Under the pieces are notes generated by a model that had not been told where the DNA came from, ran no database searches, and was given only the letters and a program-made list of their open reading frames with translations. A stretch of 64,000 nt of DNA, from positions 93,980 through 157,979 of the forward strand of contig JACKQL020000109.1 in NCBI GenBank assembly GCA_018296165.2, given 5' to 3'. Source of the stretch: Termitomyces sp. T153 (lineage: Eukaryota; Basidiomycota; Agaricomycetes; Agaricales; Lyophyllaceae). Numbering within the stretch: the stretch's first letter is position 1; every line of letters begins with the position of its first letter. A program made the position numbers and the translations under genes. Below, in pieces: positions 20,776 through 32,600 of this stretch.

Positions 20776-22123
20776 TGGAGTCATAAGTCATTTATGCATG
20801 AGTTAGTGAACGCAGTGATAGATCCCTGTCGGCCTCGGCATAGGGCGAGCCAGATCCTAACATGATCTTCAATTTGTTGGCTAAATACTGCCACCAAGCG
20901 TACCACACATGACATGCAATGACATTCAAAGGGGTGTTCGATCCCGGGCAATTCTGCACGTCGATGCCTTTGACTATCATCAATGTCATACTCAAAGTCC
21001 TTTCTATCCAAGCAGAATCTCGTAGTTAAACTCTTCTCTATCAAGGTGCGCTTTCCCCTATCCACCAGGATTTGGGCTATTTCGATGGTGCTATCAGATT
21101 CCCTCCTATACTAGTAGCTGGCAGTGGACGTCAAAAAGACAAATTGATGTACTTACGCGCCACCACTGCCAATGAGAAAATGCCAATAGGACTGAACCAG
21201 TGCGGCCAATTGCAACTAATGACCGCTCTGCAAGCGCTCATGAGGAGTAGGGAAGTTTTGTCTCCCCGCACATCGTATTACTGGCAGAGCAGGATGGACA
21301 ACCGGTATCACCCATCATGACATGCACATTTGACGCAGACCATTATGCTGCCTTAGCTGATTGGGTCACATATCATGAGAAGCATCGACTCTGACTCGGT
21401 TGCTATCCGGGAAAAAAAGGTGTGATACGACGAGCAAGTTTTGTACGGTTGGAACTTCAAGACCTTACTACCACCTTAGATGGTGGTAAAATTGTGGTGA
21501 CCATACAACGTGTGTCACCTGTGGCAAAACACAGAACAAACCCACCATGATCATGCTTGATCTATTCGAGGCGGGAAGTTCCAGAAAAACCCTTGAGTAG
21601 TTTCCATAACCGACCTATCAGGACTGTATCTTCGCTTCAAAGGATGCTTACTCTTTACCCGCAGGATCATAATTAATTAAAGATCAATGTGCTTAGTGAT
21701 ATCCAGATGATATGTCGAGCATAGACACAAGTAACGGGCGAGTTAAGGTGGACCACCTTTCAGATAAGTCTTTCACTTGTAGTGATCGCTAGCGAATTCG
21801 GTTCTGGCTACCTTAATACTGATCAAGGGATCCGACGTTCGCCCTTGTATAGGTTAGGCGGCAGCGGCAGACTAAACCAAGGACACATGCGGGTATTGTG
21901 TAGAAGCCCCAGGGGCCAAGGTCCGGTGCTTCTTGCTGGTCTGTTTCTTGATATCTACGAGTAGTTTTCCGATGTTACCTGCTCATTACATTTCTAGATG
22001 CATTTGGTAAGTAGTACAAAGGACATGAAAGTACTGTTCTGATCTTCTGGGGGTTTCCCATGTTGGTGAAGGGGAAAACCATAAAGCCTCTTGGGAGATC
22101 TGCAAATGAGTAACACCAGGTCC
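20776..22123. other. Low-copy DNA without a convincing gene
   Basis: A coding-like stretch on each strand at 20.8-21.3 kb lacks a start, splice pattern or domain. 21.3-22.1 kb shows nothing further. Confidence 0.35.
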
Positions 22124-22126
22124 TCT
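22124..22126. repeat. 3-bp target-site duplication TCT (left)
   Basis: TCT precedes the foldback element and recurs at 22689-22691. Confidence 0.5.
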
Positions 22127-22688
22127 CACTTCAGGAAATCTTGTAAGTTTCTTGAGAAACATCAATTAGAAACATGTTATATGATTTCTGATATGTTTTT
22201 CTCAAGTAGAAATCATTATATAAATTTAAAACCAGTCAAAAAAAAAGATTCCTGTTGATATAGTGTATCTTGAGTAAATAAAATATTTTTCTTTGAACTT
22301 TCCTTAAGAAACAGATCATAAATACAAATCATGTTTCTGACTTTGAACCCATGAGGAACATTTCATATATCTTTATGTGATTCTTTAGGATTTCTTATTC
22401 TGTTTCTTTTCACTATATCTCAAGAAAGATTTTCATATTTCTTGGTTAACATTAGTTAGAAACATTCTTGGTGATTTGTAAGAAAAATTAATCAAAAAAT
22501 CTTAAAATGTTTCTCAAGAAACAAAAAATGATTTTATTTACTTAAGATATGTTATATCAACAGCAATCATTTTATTTGACTGGTTTTAGATCTATATGAT
22601 TATTTTTACTTGAGAAAAACATACTAGAAATCATATAACATATTTCTAATTGATGTTCCCCAAGAAACTTATGAGATTTCTTAAAGTG
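22127..22688. mobile_element. Foldback MITE, CACTA-like
   Basis: A 562-bp, AT-rich, non-coding element with long imperfect inverted repeats of about 170-200 bp (22127-22300 against 22510-22688). Shared blocks include AAGTTTCTTG, ACATCAATTAGAAA, GTTATATGATTTCT, GTTTTTCTCAAGTA and AAAACCAGTCAAA. The ends read CACTT...AAGTG and are flanked by TCT. CACT-type ends with a 3-bp duplication are typical of the CACTA/EnSpm superfamily, so this is probably a non-autonomous member. The RNA would form a long hairpin. Confidence 0.7.
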
Positions 22689-22917
22689 TCTGAGGTAAGG
22701 CCTTGCAGGCACATATCCTAATATCTGAACCTGAAGTACAGACATCTCTCACCAAGTGTATGAGTCTACTTATACAACTGCATTTGGATCTATTTCAAGG
22801 AAGCCATTATCAAGAAACCCAAAAACCTATCCTCTATCTAACTGGACCAAAGTGAATGTCAGCAACTGTAAAAACATTGGTAACTCTCTGGTTGAGCATA
22901 ATCTCGTCCTCCACCAA

Positions 22918-22922
22918 GGTAC
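22918..22922. repeat. Target-site duplication GGTAC (left) of solo LTR
   Basis: GGTAC lies immediately before TGTCACTACTC and again after ACCTAACA at 24322-24326. Confidence 0.8.
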
Positions 22923-24321
22923 TGTCACTACTCTCCATGGCCCCATCCCCCCCCCCTTTGACTTACTTCTCCTGAAACACCTGATTATCCAACCCCATCA
23001 TGAAAACTGCCATCAGATCCTGCCATCAACTCATCAAGTCCACATCAACAATCTTTCCCATTAGGGTGGAAACTCTGAACTTACTTTACTGTTTTGCACA
23101 CATTAAGACCCCTGGCAGTGCTGCCAAACCTTGTTCCAACACTATTGCCCCATTTCCAGTCTCAAAACATACCCTAACTTACTCTGTAGAACCCCCATAC
23201 TTATTCTACATGCACCCAAGACCTCCAGTGGCACTACCAAACTGTAAGAGCTACCTCTAATTGGCAGAGGGGGATCCAAAGTCTATTCAGCATCTACAAG
23301 AAGTTCTAGAGTTCTAGCTACTCACCTGGCAGAGGGAGATCCAAAGAAAACAAGTCTAAGGATTCCCAATGCCAGTGTTTGGAAAATTTACTCTAGAGCT
23401 TTTGGGAAAAACACTCAACAACAACCAAATCTGGAGTCCAATCCAAAAGTAAAAATCCATTGTAAATGCTCTTGATCTCCAGACTCCCAGCATATGACCA
23501 TGCACAAATATGACCAAAAGATAGCTCTTGGTCACAAGTACTTGTGACTCTGAGGTTACAATGAGCAGTAGGCTCAGAATAAAGGAAGCAATCTAGGGGT
23601 CTGGTAAGAGGCAGTCATGGTATAGAAGGGGCAACATTTGTCTGAACTATGCACAGAGAACTAGTGCAGCCCAAGGGCTGGAACTGGGACCAGCAGATAG
23701 GGAAAGCAAAGGAGAATAAAGAAAAACCATAAGGAAGGAGAATGGGATGGAGGGAGAATGGGACATCCCCTGACACAAACCTTGTTCCAACACTACTGCC
23801 CTGCTTCTGGTCTCAGAACACAACCTAGGCCCTGGAGTTATGACTTGTATCCCCATTCTACACCCCAAACCAACACCTGAACACCTTACTATAAATATAG
23901 TACTGCTGTAGTCAGTATGCTAGTCTCAATATTCCTATAGCCCTTGTATAGTTTCCTGGCACTTCTCTGTTTCCTGGCACTTATCCATTTCCTGGCATTA
24001 TCTCTACTACATCTACAACTCCAAACTATAATCAAATTACTGATCCCAACTCCCTGCTAATCTCCAGCTCAACTCCTAAGTCCTCCAATCTCCATCTAGC
24101 TCCAGACTTAGCATTCTCATCAACTCCAAAACTCCTGAACTTCAGTTTGACTCCTGTTTAACTCTGAAGTCCCTGTTTCACCATCTCCAAACCTCCAGAT
24201 TGTCTGTTCAACCTCCATCTAACTCTGACACTCCATAAGTTCCTTTAGTCATTGCAGTTCTCTGACTAGCAGGTTTCCTGCTCTACAGTGAGAGAGCCCC
24301 TCAGGTCAGCTGGACCTAACA
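22923..24321 (+). mobile_element. Solo LTR, distant relative of family 1
   Basis: 1399 bp bounded by the 5-bp duplication GGTAC, with no interior or second LTR. Its ends resemble family 1 (start TGTCACTACTC; end GAGCCCC-CAGGTCAGC-GGACCTAACA). TATAAATA at 23890 is followed exactly 32 nt later by AGTCTCAATATT, the same geometry as family 1. Two partly repeated blocks (about 23120-23240 and 23775-23885) flank a 500-bp core that recurs inverted at 45.76-46.26 kb. CpG is nearly absent, so the copy is old. Confidence 0.7.
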
Positions 24322-24326
24322 GGTAC
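24322..24326. repeat. Target-site duplication GGTAC (right) of solo LTR
   Basis: Matches 22918-22922. Confidence 0.8.
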
Positions 24327-24550
24327 CAGGAATATCTTGCAATTTAGCAAGTGCTTGAGCATACTGTAGCCCCAGATAGCCATAGTAATACAAGAAGTGT
24401 TCATGCTGGGTAATCAGGCTGCTGTAGCAAAATTGGTGAGTATCTATCCATTTGTAGAGGAATTATACCCATATCATGTTTGTTGACAGTTTTGTCAATT
24501 CCACAATTGTGTCTTACTCAGTGACTGTCTGATGTCTAGGGCTTGAATTA

Positions 24551-24558
24551 CCCAAGAA
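24551..24558. repeat. 8-bp target-site duplication CCCAAGAA (left) of hAT element
   Basis: Repeated at 25442-25449. Eight bases is the hAT rule. Confidence 0.9.
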
Positions 24559-25441
24559 TAGTGATGTGCCAGGCCTGGCTTCAAGCCATCAGCCAGGCCA
24601 AGCCGAGCCCATTTGGGCCGGGCCTAGCCAGGCCAGAGCAGGTGGCCTGATAAGGGCTTTGGCCCAGCCCACAAGGATGGAAAGCTGGAGCTGGTGGCTC
24701 AGGCCACGGCTTTGGAGGGCAATAGACCACACATACAAACAGGTGGCATGTTTCTTTTGATAGACATGTTCACGACATTGACTTCGATACAAGCTCTCGC
24801 TATGCTCATCATTGACAGCATAACCATGCGCATTCGACTATTACTTTTCCTCTGTTTAGGTCTAAATATAAACATGTTTCTTTTCCTATTGACTTCTACC
24901 CTGCATGGGGATCTCTGGCTCAGGACTATCTATCAATCATGGCATCCTCTGTTTCAAGCGAGCGTGCTTTTTTGCAGGGAGGTTTGACTATTACCAAGCA
25001 ACGCAACCGATTGAAATGTGACATTGTCGAAGCACTGCAGTGTTTGAAATGTGCTATACAATATGATCCGCTCTTTAGAGAACCAGGACCTTCATCTATC
25101 TATGAGGCTGAACTCGAGAAGCTCGAGAATGATGAGAACGATGGTGGACCTGGGACAGAGGAGGGGTGGGATGAGTTGTAGTTGCTTTCCGATGACAAAG
25201 ACAATCTTGATATGGGCATTGACCTTGATTCTGATCAGGAAGAGATTTGCCATGTATGTGTCATTGTTCTCTTATAAAATATGTTTTGTCTGCTACAAGC
25301 CGCGGCCTGGGCCAAGCCAAGCCGGAGCCAGGCCGCTATTGGGGGCGGCTTGGGCTCGGCCCAGTGTTGGTCTGAGCCGGAGCCGCCTCAAGCCAGGCCA
25401 AAGCCGGGGCTTTTGGGCCAAGCCGGGCCGGAACATCACTA
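24559..25441 (+). mobile_element. hAT element, internally deleted
   Basis: 883 bp with terminal inverted repeats TAGTGATGTGCC and GGAACATCACTA and a perfect 8-bp duplication. Both subterminal regions are packed with GGCC/CCAGGCC/AGCCGGGC-type short repeats, the usual binding sites of a hAT transposase. Only the C-terminal end of a transposase gene remains, so the copy would need a transposase in trans. Confidence 0.88.
24888..25181 (+). pseudogene. hAT transposase C-terminal dimerisation region
   Basis: Open from FYPAWGSLAQDYLSIM through SSVSSERAFLQGGLTITKQR to a Glu/Asp-rich tail ending EEGWDEL-stop. The SSxxSERxFSxxG-type block and the following TxxRxxL helix are the conserved hAT dimerisation domain. 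The RNase-H-like catalytic part is deleted. An intron acceptor (CTGTTTAG, ending about 24859) may precede the segment. Confidence 0.8.
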
Positions 25442-25449
25442 CCCAAGAA
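25442..25449. repeat. 8-bp target-site duplication CCCAAGAA (right) of hAT element
   Basis: Matches 24551-24558. Confidence 0.9.
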
Positions 25450-25570
25450 TTATTTTCCCAAGCTAGGCTCCTCACATCGAGAGGTCACTCCCGAACACAG
25501 CGGTGCACACTAGATACTACGCATTGTCCTGTCTAATCACACATGATACATAATCCAATTTTCTCTCTAG

Positions 25571-25837
25571 CGGATGTTCTACGTATCAGGAATGCATCAA
25601 GGATGGTACTTAGACACAATAATACATTTGACTGCATCCGCCGCGGTGCACCCGCAACGTGGCTATTTCCATCATCAAGATCCTTCCTCTGGATTTCTCT
25701 TGCGGGAAACGCGCCGCAGGATTCAGGACGCATGGCTGTTCGAGAACGGGTTACGAATGCCGCAATGCAGGAATAAGAAAATATTCCATTCTCTGACGAC
25801 TGAGAGTCAGAGGATCATTTTGCCGAAACACTCTTAA
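25571..25837 (+). CDS. Possible last exon of an unknown gene
   Basis: After a good acceptor (TTTCTCTCTAG) an open frame of 88 codons runs to TAA. It encodes RMFYVSGMHQGWYLDTIIHL and a basic stretch FLLRETRRRIQDAWLFENG. CpG is frequent and the composition is protein-like. A second frame overlaps it (25543-25776). Upstream exons were not found; the hAT insertion at 24559-25441 lies just upstream and may separate them. No family recognised. Confidence 0.35.
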   Translation, partial: RMFYVSGMHQGWYLDTIIHLTASAAVHPQRGYFHHQDPSSGFLLRETRRRIQDAWLFENGLRMPQCRNKKIFHSLTTESQRIILPKHS

Positions 25838-26130
25838 TTCAGGAGAAATATAGCACACGTATTTACATTGAAAAATACAGTTTCATACAGCAGCGAGCAA
25901 CTTTTATGTATGTGAAGGTAGCATGGAAGATAGGTGATATGAAGAAAAAGTAGATGAATCGAGTAGAACAGAAGATGTATATCACATGCATGCAGCCGAT
26001 CTTAACTTGTGGTCAACAGGTGGACTCATTGTCAGAGGGCCCAGGCGTGGTATTTTGCTCCTCGTTCCACGCTGATGTGGATGCACATTTCTCTGCTCTG
26101 ACTGCCGCACCCCAGCCCTCTCTCACAACT

Positions 26131-26684
26131 CTAAAGAACTCGGGCTAGGTGCAGATAACTCGCGTCAGAGGCGCGGGAGCATTGAATGACAAAATGCTCA
26201 CTATCTCGAACAAGCGAACGAGGCGGTGATGTTGAGACTCTCTCGTAACTAGTCTTGTTTGCTGCAGCGGCGATGGATGGACCAGCGATGGTGGAACCAT
26301 GGATACAGGAGTAACAAGATGGGCCGAGATGGGAGGAGGCGAGGCCTAAAATACACTCAATGAGAAAAGTTCCTTCAAAGTTAGGACGGAATTTCACAAC
26401 GTTGCGGGCAAACTACACAGCCAGGTCAGAATATAGGGATGGAAAAGGAAAATCACACTACGAACACTTTGAATGGTCATGTTGGACGGATCATTCTGAA
26501 GCCTGGGAAGGTGACGGCGTAAGTAGGGGTGATTACGCAAAGCGCTCCGGCTTTTGTCGTTAAAAAGTCTGCCGACGCGGTCTTCAATGACGGACTTTGC
26601 ACCAGAAGGTGGGTAGGAGAGATTGGAAGAATGTTGGGGCCTGGAAAAAGAGGAAAAGGGTTCTTCAGGCAACTTGGTAGACAT
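26131..26684 (-). CDS. Two-exon gene, about 166 residues, unknown function
   Basis: Exon 1 (26684-26466, 73 codons from ATG) encodes a Ser/Pro-rich start and a basic segment RNHPYLRRHLPRL. A 53-nt intron (26413-26465, GTTCGT...GTGTAG) leads in phase 0 to exon 2 (26412-26131), which opens FARNVVKFRPNFEGTFLIE and ends ...LHLARVL-stop. An in-frame ATG further upstream (26786) is possible. Part of exon 2 (an alanine- and serine-rich tail) could contain a further intron. The Arg-rich N-terminus could suit a mitochondrial or nucleic-acid-binding protein, but nothing more specific is visible. Confidence 0.4.
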
Positions 26685-29600
26685 GTGTGAGTATGATAAA
26701 TCAGAGTGTGAAGAAGTCGGAGGATGCAGGGTCCACTTTGTCACGGTGTTCCAAGAGTAAAAAAAGACAGCCACCAATTTGCACAAACAGTGTATTTACC
26801 TGTCTTCTACCGTCGTACTTCACTCCAAATAGAGCTTCTCGCCTTTTTACGAGAACTTTGTGCCACATTGCACCTCTCGCCGCGCAAAGAAAGACCATCC
26901 TGGAGATCATCTAATTTCGCTTTCGCTAGCCAAAGATTGACGACTGTCAACGAAGATTTGAAGTGAAAGTCGATTGAAAATGTTTAATGATGGAGGAATT
27001 TCAAAGTTCTATTCCCTAGTCCAATGTCGGCTGTCTTCCGTTCGAATTCCACTTGAACGGTTACTTTTGACTGTTTCCGAAACCTCACAAAGCTTGAGAT
27101 GTTCTGTCATATTTCCATTTTCCGGTTCTGCGCGGTTCTTAGGCCTGCTTAAAATCATCACCTTCCAGAATTCTGGGATAATACACACTCATCACGAACC
27201 TGTAACTAACGCCATCTACTCGGAAAACTGGTTGTTATACCGAACTTGCAGGTCCTTCAATTAGACTGTTTCGAGTAAACATCTCATTCCATAAAATTTT
27301 TTGAGCTCTATAATAGCCATTGACGGGCAAGTATCTTCTCTTCGTTGTCGCCTTTTTTGAGCCTCCAAAGAAGAAAGGCGGGATTACTACAATTGGGCAT
27401 GGCGCACCCACGTGACCGCGGCGGAACCGACAGCTTTCATTTGTTTAATTGCGCCTCTCCATGGTACCTATGCAGTGAGCTTCAGTAATAAGACAGCCAC
27501 ATGAATTTTTCAGATGGGTCTCTACCGAGTCATAGTGGCAAGTCTTGCAAGCACCCATCCAACCCCAGTGCGCAGAAATCAATGTCCAAGGCAGCAACGC
27601 AAAAACCTATGGAGACCAGAGGAAATCGGGTTCTTACGGAGAAAGATTTCGTCGTGTAAACGCATGCTTGTGGATATCGGACACGGACACCGCGCCTATG
27701 CCGCATAACGATGGAAGGTCGCACCATGATTTGAGCAAGACCTGCTTGAACCATCTGCACTTGTGGATTCGCAAATTTCTGTCCAGTAATTGAGAATATT
27801 TCGCTTGAGGATATGAAAAGCGCCACACGTCAAACCTCAAGCCTTCTGCTCATCAATATCGCATCTCGAATCGTATTTCGATGGTTCCTTCTTGCTACAT
27901 CCTAGATATGTTCCCAGCATCCTCTCAACCTCGACTTGGGACTTTGGAACTTGCGAAGCAGAATCAAATTGTCGACAATAAGCATTTTCAGGTCAATGCA
28001 CAGCGAGCCGCTGGCTTTGTGTCCAAAATTGTTCAGATCACTGACAACAATATTCGATGACTCCCCTTAATGTGGTGGTGATCGTGAAGTTGTTACATCT
28101 TATGATTGCGTCATCAAGAGTCGCAAGTGAGAGGAGGAATGACATGGTGACAGTTGCCTGCCAACCATGCCGCCACCTGGCATACGACTTCAACTCGATG
28201 CCCATCCTATGTCATGGGTCCTGAAGATCCAGAGGACAGTGTCAATTCTACAATTTAGAAAATGGCTTTCCGCAAGGCGATCCATCCGATACATCAAAGG
28301 ACGACGAAGGCTTGAAGAGTTGAAAAAAAGTGGTGGATGATTTCAAATCTGGAAGAGTGGGAAGATTCTGATAAATCGCTCTCAACTCCGCTCCCGAAGT
28401 CCAACTCTTGACTTGCCACACTGCACAAATCACAATATAGTGATCATTGCACGCTTCCCAACATCCTACTTCACATGTTCGCAACTTATATTTAATAAGA
28501 TTTTCTTTCTCCCCGATTTGAGAAAGCTTTTACTCTATATATCTTACCGCATGAGATTTACGGACACCCAGAAAGATCCTTCAGAAATCCTTTCGTCTAT
28601 TTTTTTAAAAACAACGGTATAGATAACTAATGTTTTCCCTTTGTAGTAAAAGCATTTCGTAAAGGCATTTAGGGAATGCAATCGTTCTGCGCAACTGCGA
28701 AGCAGCAATTCGTTTTCAGATCCATCGAAGGAAAGAGCATCGACATAATATTAGTAGCAGAGAATCTTGTTATCAGAGAAGAGTTTATATATCTAAGCCT
28801 CTAAGGTGAGATTTCTATTTCAGCCTTGGTCTCTGTCACGGCTTCCTTTGCAGTTAAATCGAGCGTTTTTAAGCGATGAGCTTGAATATTGGATCGTTGT
28901 GGGCCGCGGATGATTTTTACGTTAATGTGCGAGACCGCCGTGATGTAAACAATTAGCTGTGCCATATTTAGTCAACTGCAATAGTAGCATTAGTGTCTCC
29001 TCTAGCATTGTAGCTTGCATGATGGGTCACTCCGATTGCCAAACTCACCCTGTTAACAATGTAAGGATGGCCTTTGCAGTTTGCTGTTACTACTCTAATA
29101 TCAATGTTGCCTACGTTCTTGCCGACTCGGAGATCTCTCGAATCGACCGCGATTTCCGGGATGCGTCCTAGATCAATAGTGACGAGTGTTCGAGCTAGAT
29201 GTACGCTATCTTGGAATAATCTCTAAAGTTAGATGCGCTTACGATCAGACATCTCATTGTTGTGGCAATCACTTGTTCTTTCAGGTGGCGCTTTCGGTCG
29301 ACCTCAGAGCGTGATCCTCACATAATTCATCATCTGATAGATTTCTCACGCTATGTCCAATCACCTTTCTGAAGCCCACGTCCAGTTACCAAGATTCACG
29401 GGATGACCTCATCTGCGTCTTGATGACTTTTTTCGTGTGGCGGCGATGGTCTTTGTTTTGTCCTACATCATGATCCAATACCGTTGTGGCCAACGGAAGG
29501 ACGTTAGTACTTGATTTAGAACCAAGGCCAGTTGCCAATGGTATTGCTGGTGGGCACAAACACTAGACAGTTCAGATCAGCTCAAAGATTATGGTCGGCG

Positions 29601-32600
29601 AGGGTCGGACCATTCTCCTTTCTCCACAATGCCACTGTAGAGATACTGACGTGAACTCTTTTCAGCAATTGGCTCAGTATGGGGAAATTCCGACACCTAG
29701 GACTTGACATACAGTGAGATAATACAGTATATACGGATTAGAGAAAGTTGGTGGGACGAGCAACTATCATCCCTCTCAAGAAACAGAGCTGGTAGTGTAC
29801 AAAGTATATCAAGATATTAAACACATGCTCAGTACTTTCACGACCTCATAATCCTATTTGTTAGTATGATCAGACCGCTCCTGGGTCACCCCCACTAGTA
29901 CTAACATCCTTGATAGGTGCTGGTGCAACGGTCGTTTGGCGCTCTTCTCTGATCGCAACACACCATCCTTCTCTGACAATCTTGAAGGATTCCAGCTAAG
30001 ATAGGCTGTTTAAATGAGATGTGTAGTACAATCAACAAAAATCTCACAATCAAGAACAGCTTAACAAGGCGTTGACGCTGTCGCTCTCTATCATCCAGGC
30101 ATACATGCTGCAATGCATGATAAGGGTGGGCTGCAAATACACTGCCAGCAAAGTGTGGCGAAGACGCTCGAGGGAACATGAAAGGATATTTAACCTGGAG
30201 AAACGAACAAGGAATGAGATTTCAATTTGTAGAAAAATGGACATGGACATACAACTAGACTTCGGATAGAAAAGAACGAGCGTACACGTACAACTAAGAT
30301 GAGCAGATCGGTCGCATCAATGGAAATACCTAATTGACAACATGTGTTAGGCGGGATATGGTCGCAAACTAGCTTGATGTTGATATGTTGAAAGTCCATT
30401 CTCAATGTAGAGGCCTATAGTAGGGAGAAGTGGTGTTGTTGGAACAGTTTTTATCTACCGATTGCAGTGTAGAGGAGGCAATAACGTCCGTGACAGAGGA
30501 TAGGAAGCGATGATCAATGCCTATAAAGCTTCAACAAGCTTCAGCGCTTTTAAAACTTTTGAGGTCCCGCGCCTTCTGTAGAAGACAGGTCACACAATTT
30601 GTGCACGCCCCAGACCTGTCTCGATCGCGATTGAACCCCGCTTCGAGAAAAATTCCTATCCGGATGAGCCCTTAATCCATGAATAATGGCTAGAAGTCCG
30701 CGTCTCCTTCACGTCCCGGGTCTGTCGCGCTTCCATGTAGCTCACAGAACACAGAGTGAGACCCTTCAATGGTTATTCGAAATGATGTTCGGATACCGAG
30801 TGCGGGAGCATTTCTTCAGTCTCTCGTCCTCACCCTCGAAGATGACAAGGAATTCAGCCTGAATATAACATTGTGATGGAGAACGATAGATTTCCCAGGC
30901 GGATGCACGATTTGATGGTGCTGCTACGTTCTTCTCCTTCCCCCGCGATAAGTGGTCCGGTAAGACCGCCGTCCCAGCTCACGGAAATATGCTGTCATTA
31001 CCCTCAAAGCTACATTGTCTGTCGCTGTCGAGGGTTGACGGCGAGCAGGCATTCTCGAGAAACTCGTTTCACGAGATGAAAGTTCGTTTGAATCAAACGA
31101 TTCCGAATCGAAGAAGAGAACTAGAGTCTATCCAAATGACTCGAACTCCTGGCTCTAAGCACACAGTTTTTGCTTTTCTTCGTTTGTTGCGTTGTGATTT
31201 CTCTAAAGAAAAAGGAAAGCTCATCTCACGTACAACACCATGGCTCGTAGCTTAGATCTTACCTTGTTTTGTTCAACATTTTCATCTCCACCGACCTCGA
31301 GACAACCTCTCATGAAAAAGGGCCCTATTCATCAAGGTAATCCCACTCTGACGTCCACGCTCTTCCTGAGGCCTACTAGTCCTACCTCTCGGTCGCCACA
31401 TTCACGTGACTAACGCGGGACCGATATTAGTTGAGTGACTCCTCGTTGTTTCTTTGATTTCAACGATCATAGTTTGTGCAGCTATTCAGTCTGTGGTGTA
31501 AGCCAGGTTAGAATAACGGCCTGCGTGCTGAACAGAAATTACGAACCTCCTCAAATCCATACCAAATCGCAAGACATCTTTCCACCGTCAGACCCGATTT
31601 TGATATTTGTAAGCCCGGAATACGACTGCCCGAAGACAGCGAAAAAAATTATTCAAGTCAGCCTCCTATTTGGCAAAGTAAGCTCACTTTTTCTACTTCT
31701 CCTCTCTGCCGCCCCCCGAACGCCAACCTACGCCTTGATTCTATCATTCTCGTCCACAGCGGGAAATAGCGTCAACCTCTCCAAACAATTTTCCCGCAGG
31801 AAGTCTCAGCTTGAGAATGCTTCAACTGTACTGAGTTCCTCTTGAGCCCTAAAAAACAACGTTGAGGTCTGGAAACTATGAATTTGAAGGCTCATTCACC
31901 TGAAGCTTTTCACCCCGAATGCTGTAATTTCGCATGTTTCGATTAAGTTTGTTCGGTGTCAAGCCCGTTTGGTGAGTGCCACAAAGTGTTTGAAGTGTTG
32001 ACTGAAGTAAAGCGTATGATTAGACTGAGCATTCTGATATTCGCAATGTCTGAAACCAATGTAAGCCAAATTATTCGAGACTGCTCCTTGAGGACTAGAT
32101 GCTATGTACTCACGGCAATGGGAAATGCGCATACGTCGAAGAATCAAATTGTATAACATTTTTCCTCCTGTTATCCGATGGATTGGTGGGCATGAAACTC
32201 GCAACCAGACTATGCATGCGCACCCCTTAAAGGCCAGAATATATCTAGGGCCAATTTCCTGGCAATCATTTGACCTATTGATCGTCATCATTCTTTTTGA
32301 TCCAATAATTTCAGTAAACATAGGCGTAGGTGAGTAATGAACAGCCTAAGGGAGCTCATTGCTGGTATCGAGTGGCAGAGAAGAGGGGGGTTGTGGCCAG
32401 ACTGAACACAACAAAGGTCTGAATCAGAAAATAACCCCGACAATTTCAAATCACCGTTTGTCACCTCCTCAGGCCTCAACCCTTCTCAGAGTCCAGTCTT
32501 ATAGTCTCTTGAATATATATATACTCTAACTCGTTGACCTTTCGAGCAAAACAGACATGTGAATATGTAAGGTCTTAAAGTATCCTTGTCTTAATGCCAT

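Noticed and set aside
24322..24340. Self-priming site after the solo LTR at 22923-24321
   Set aside because: Only 7 nt (GGAATAT) match the predicted RNA start, and GGTAC there is the target duplication, so this is flanking DNA and not the element's interior.
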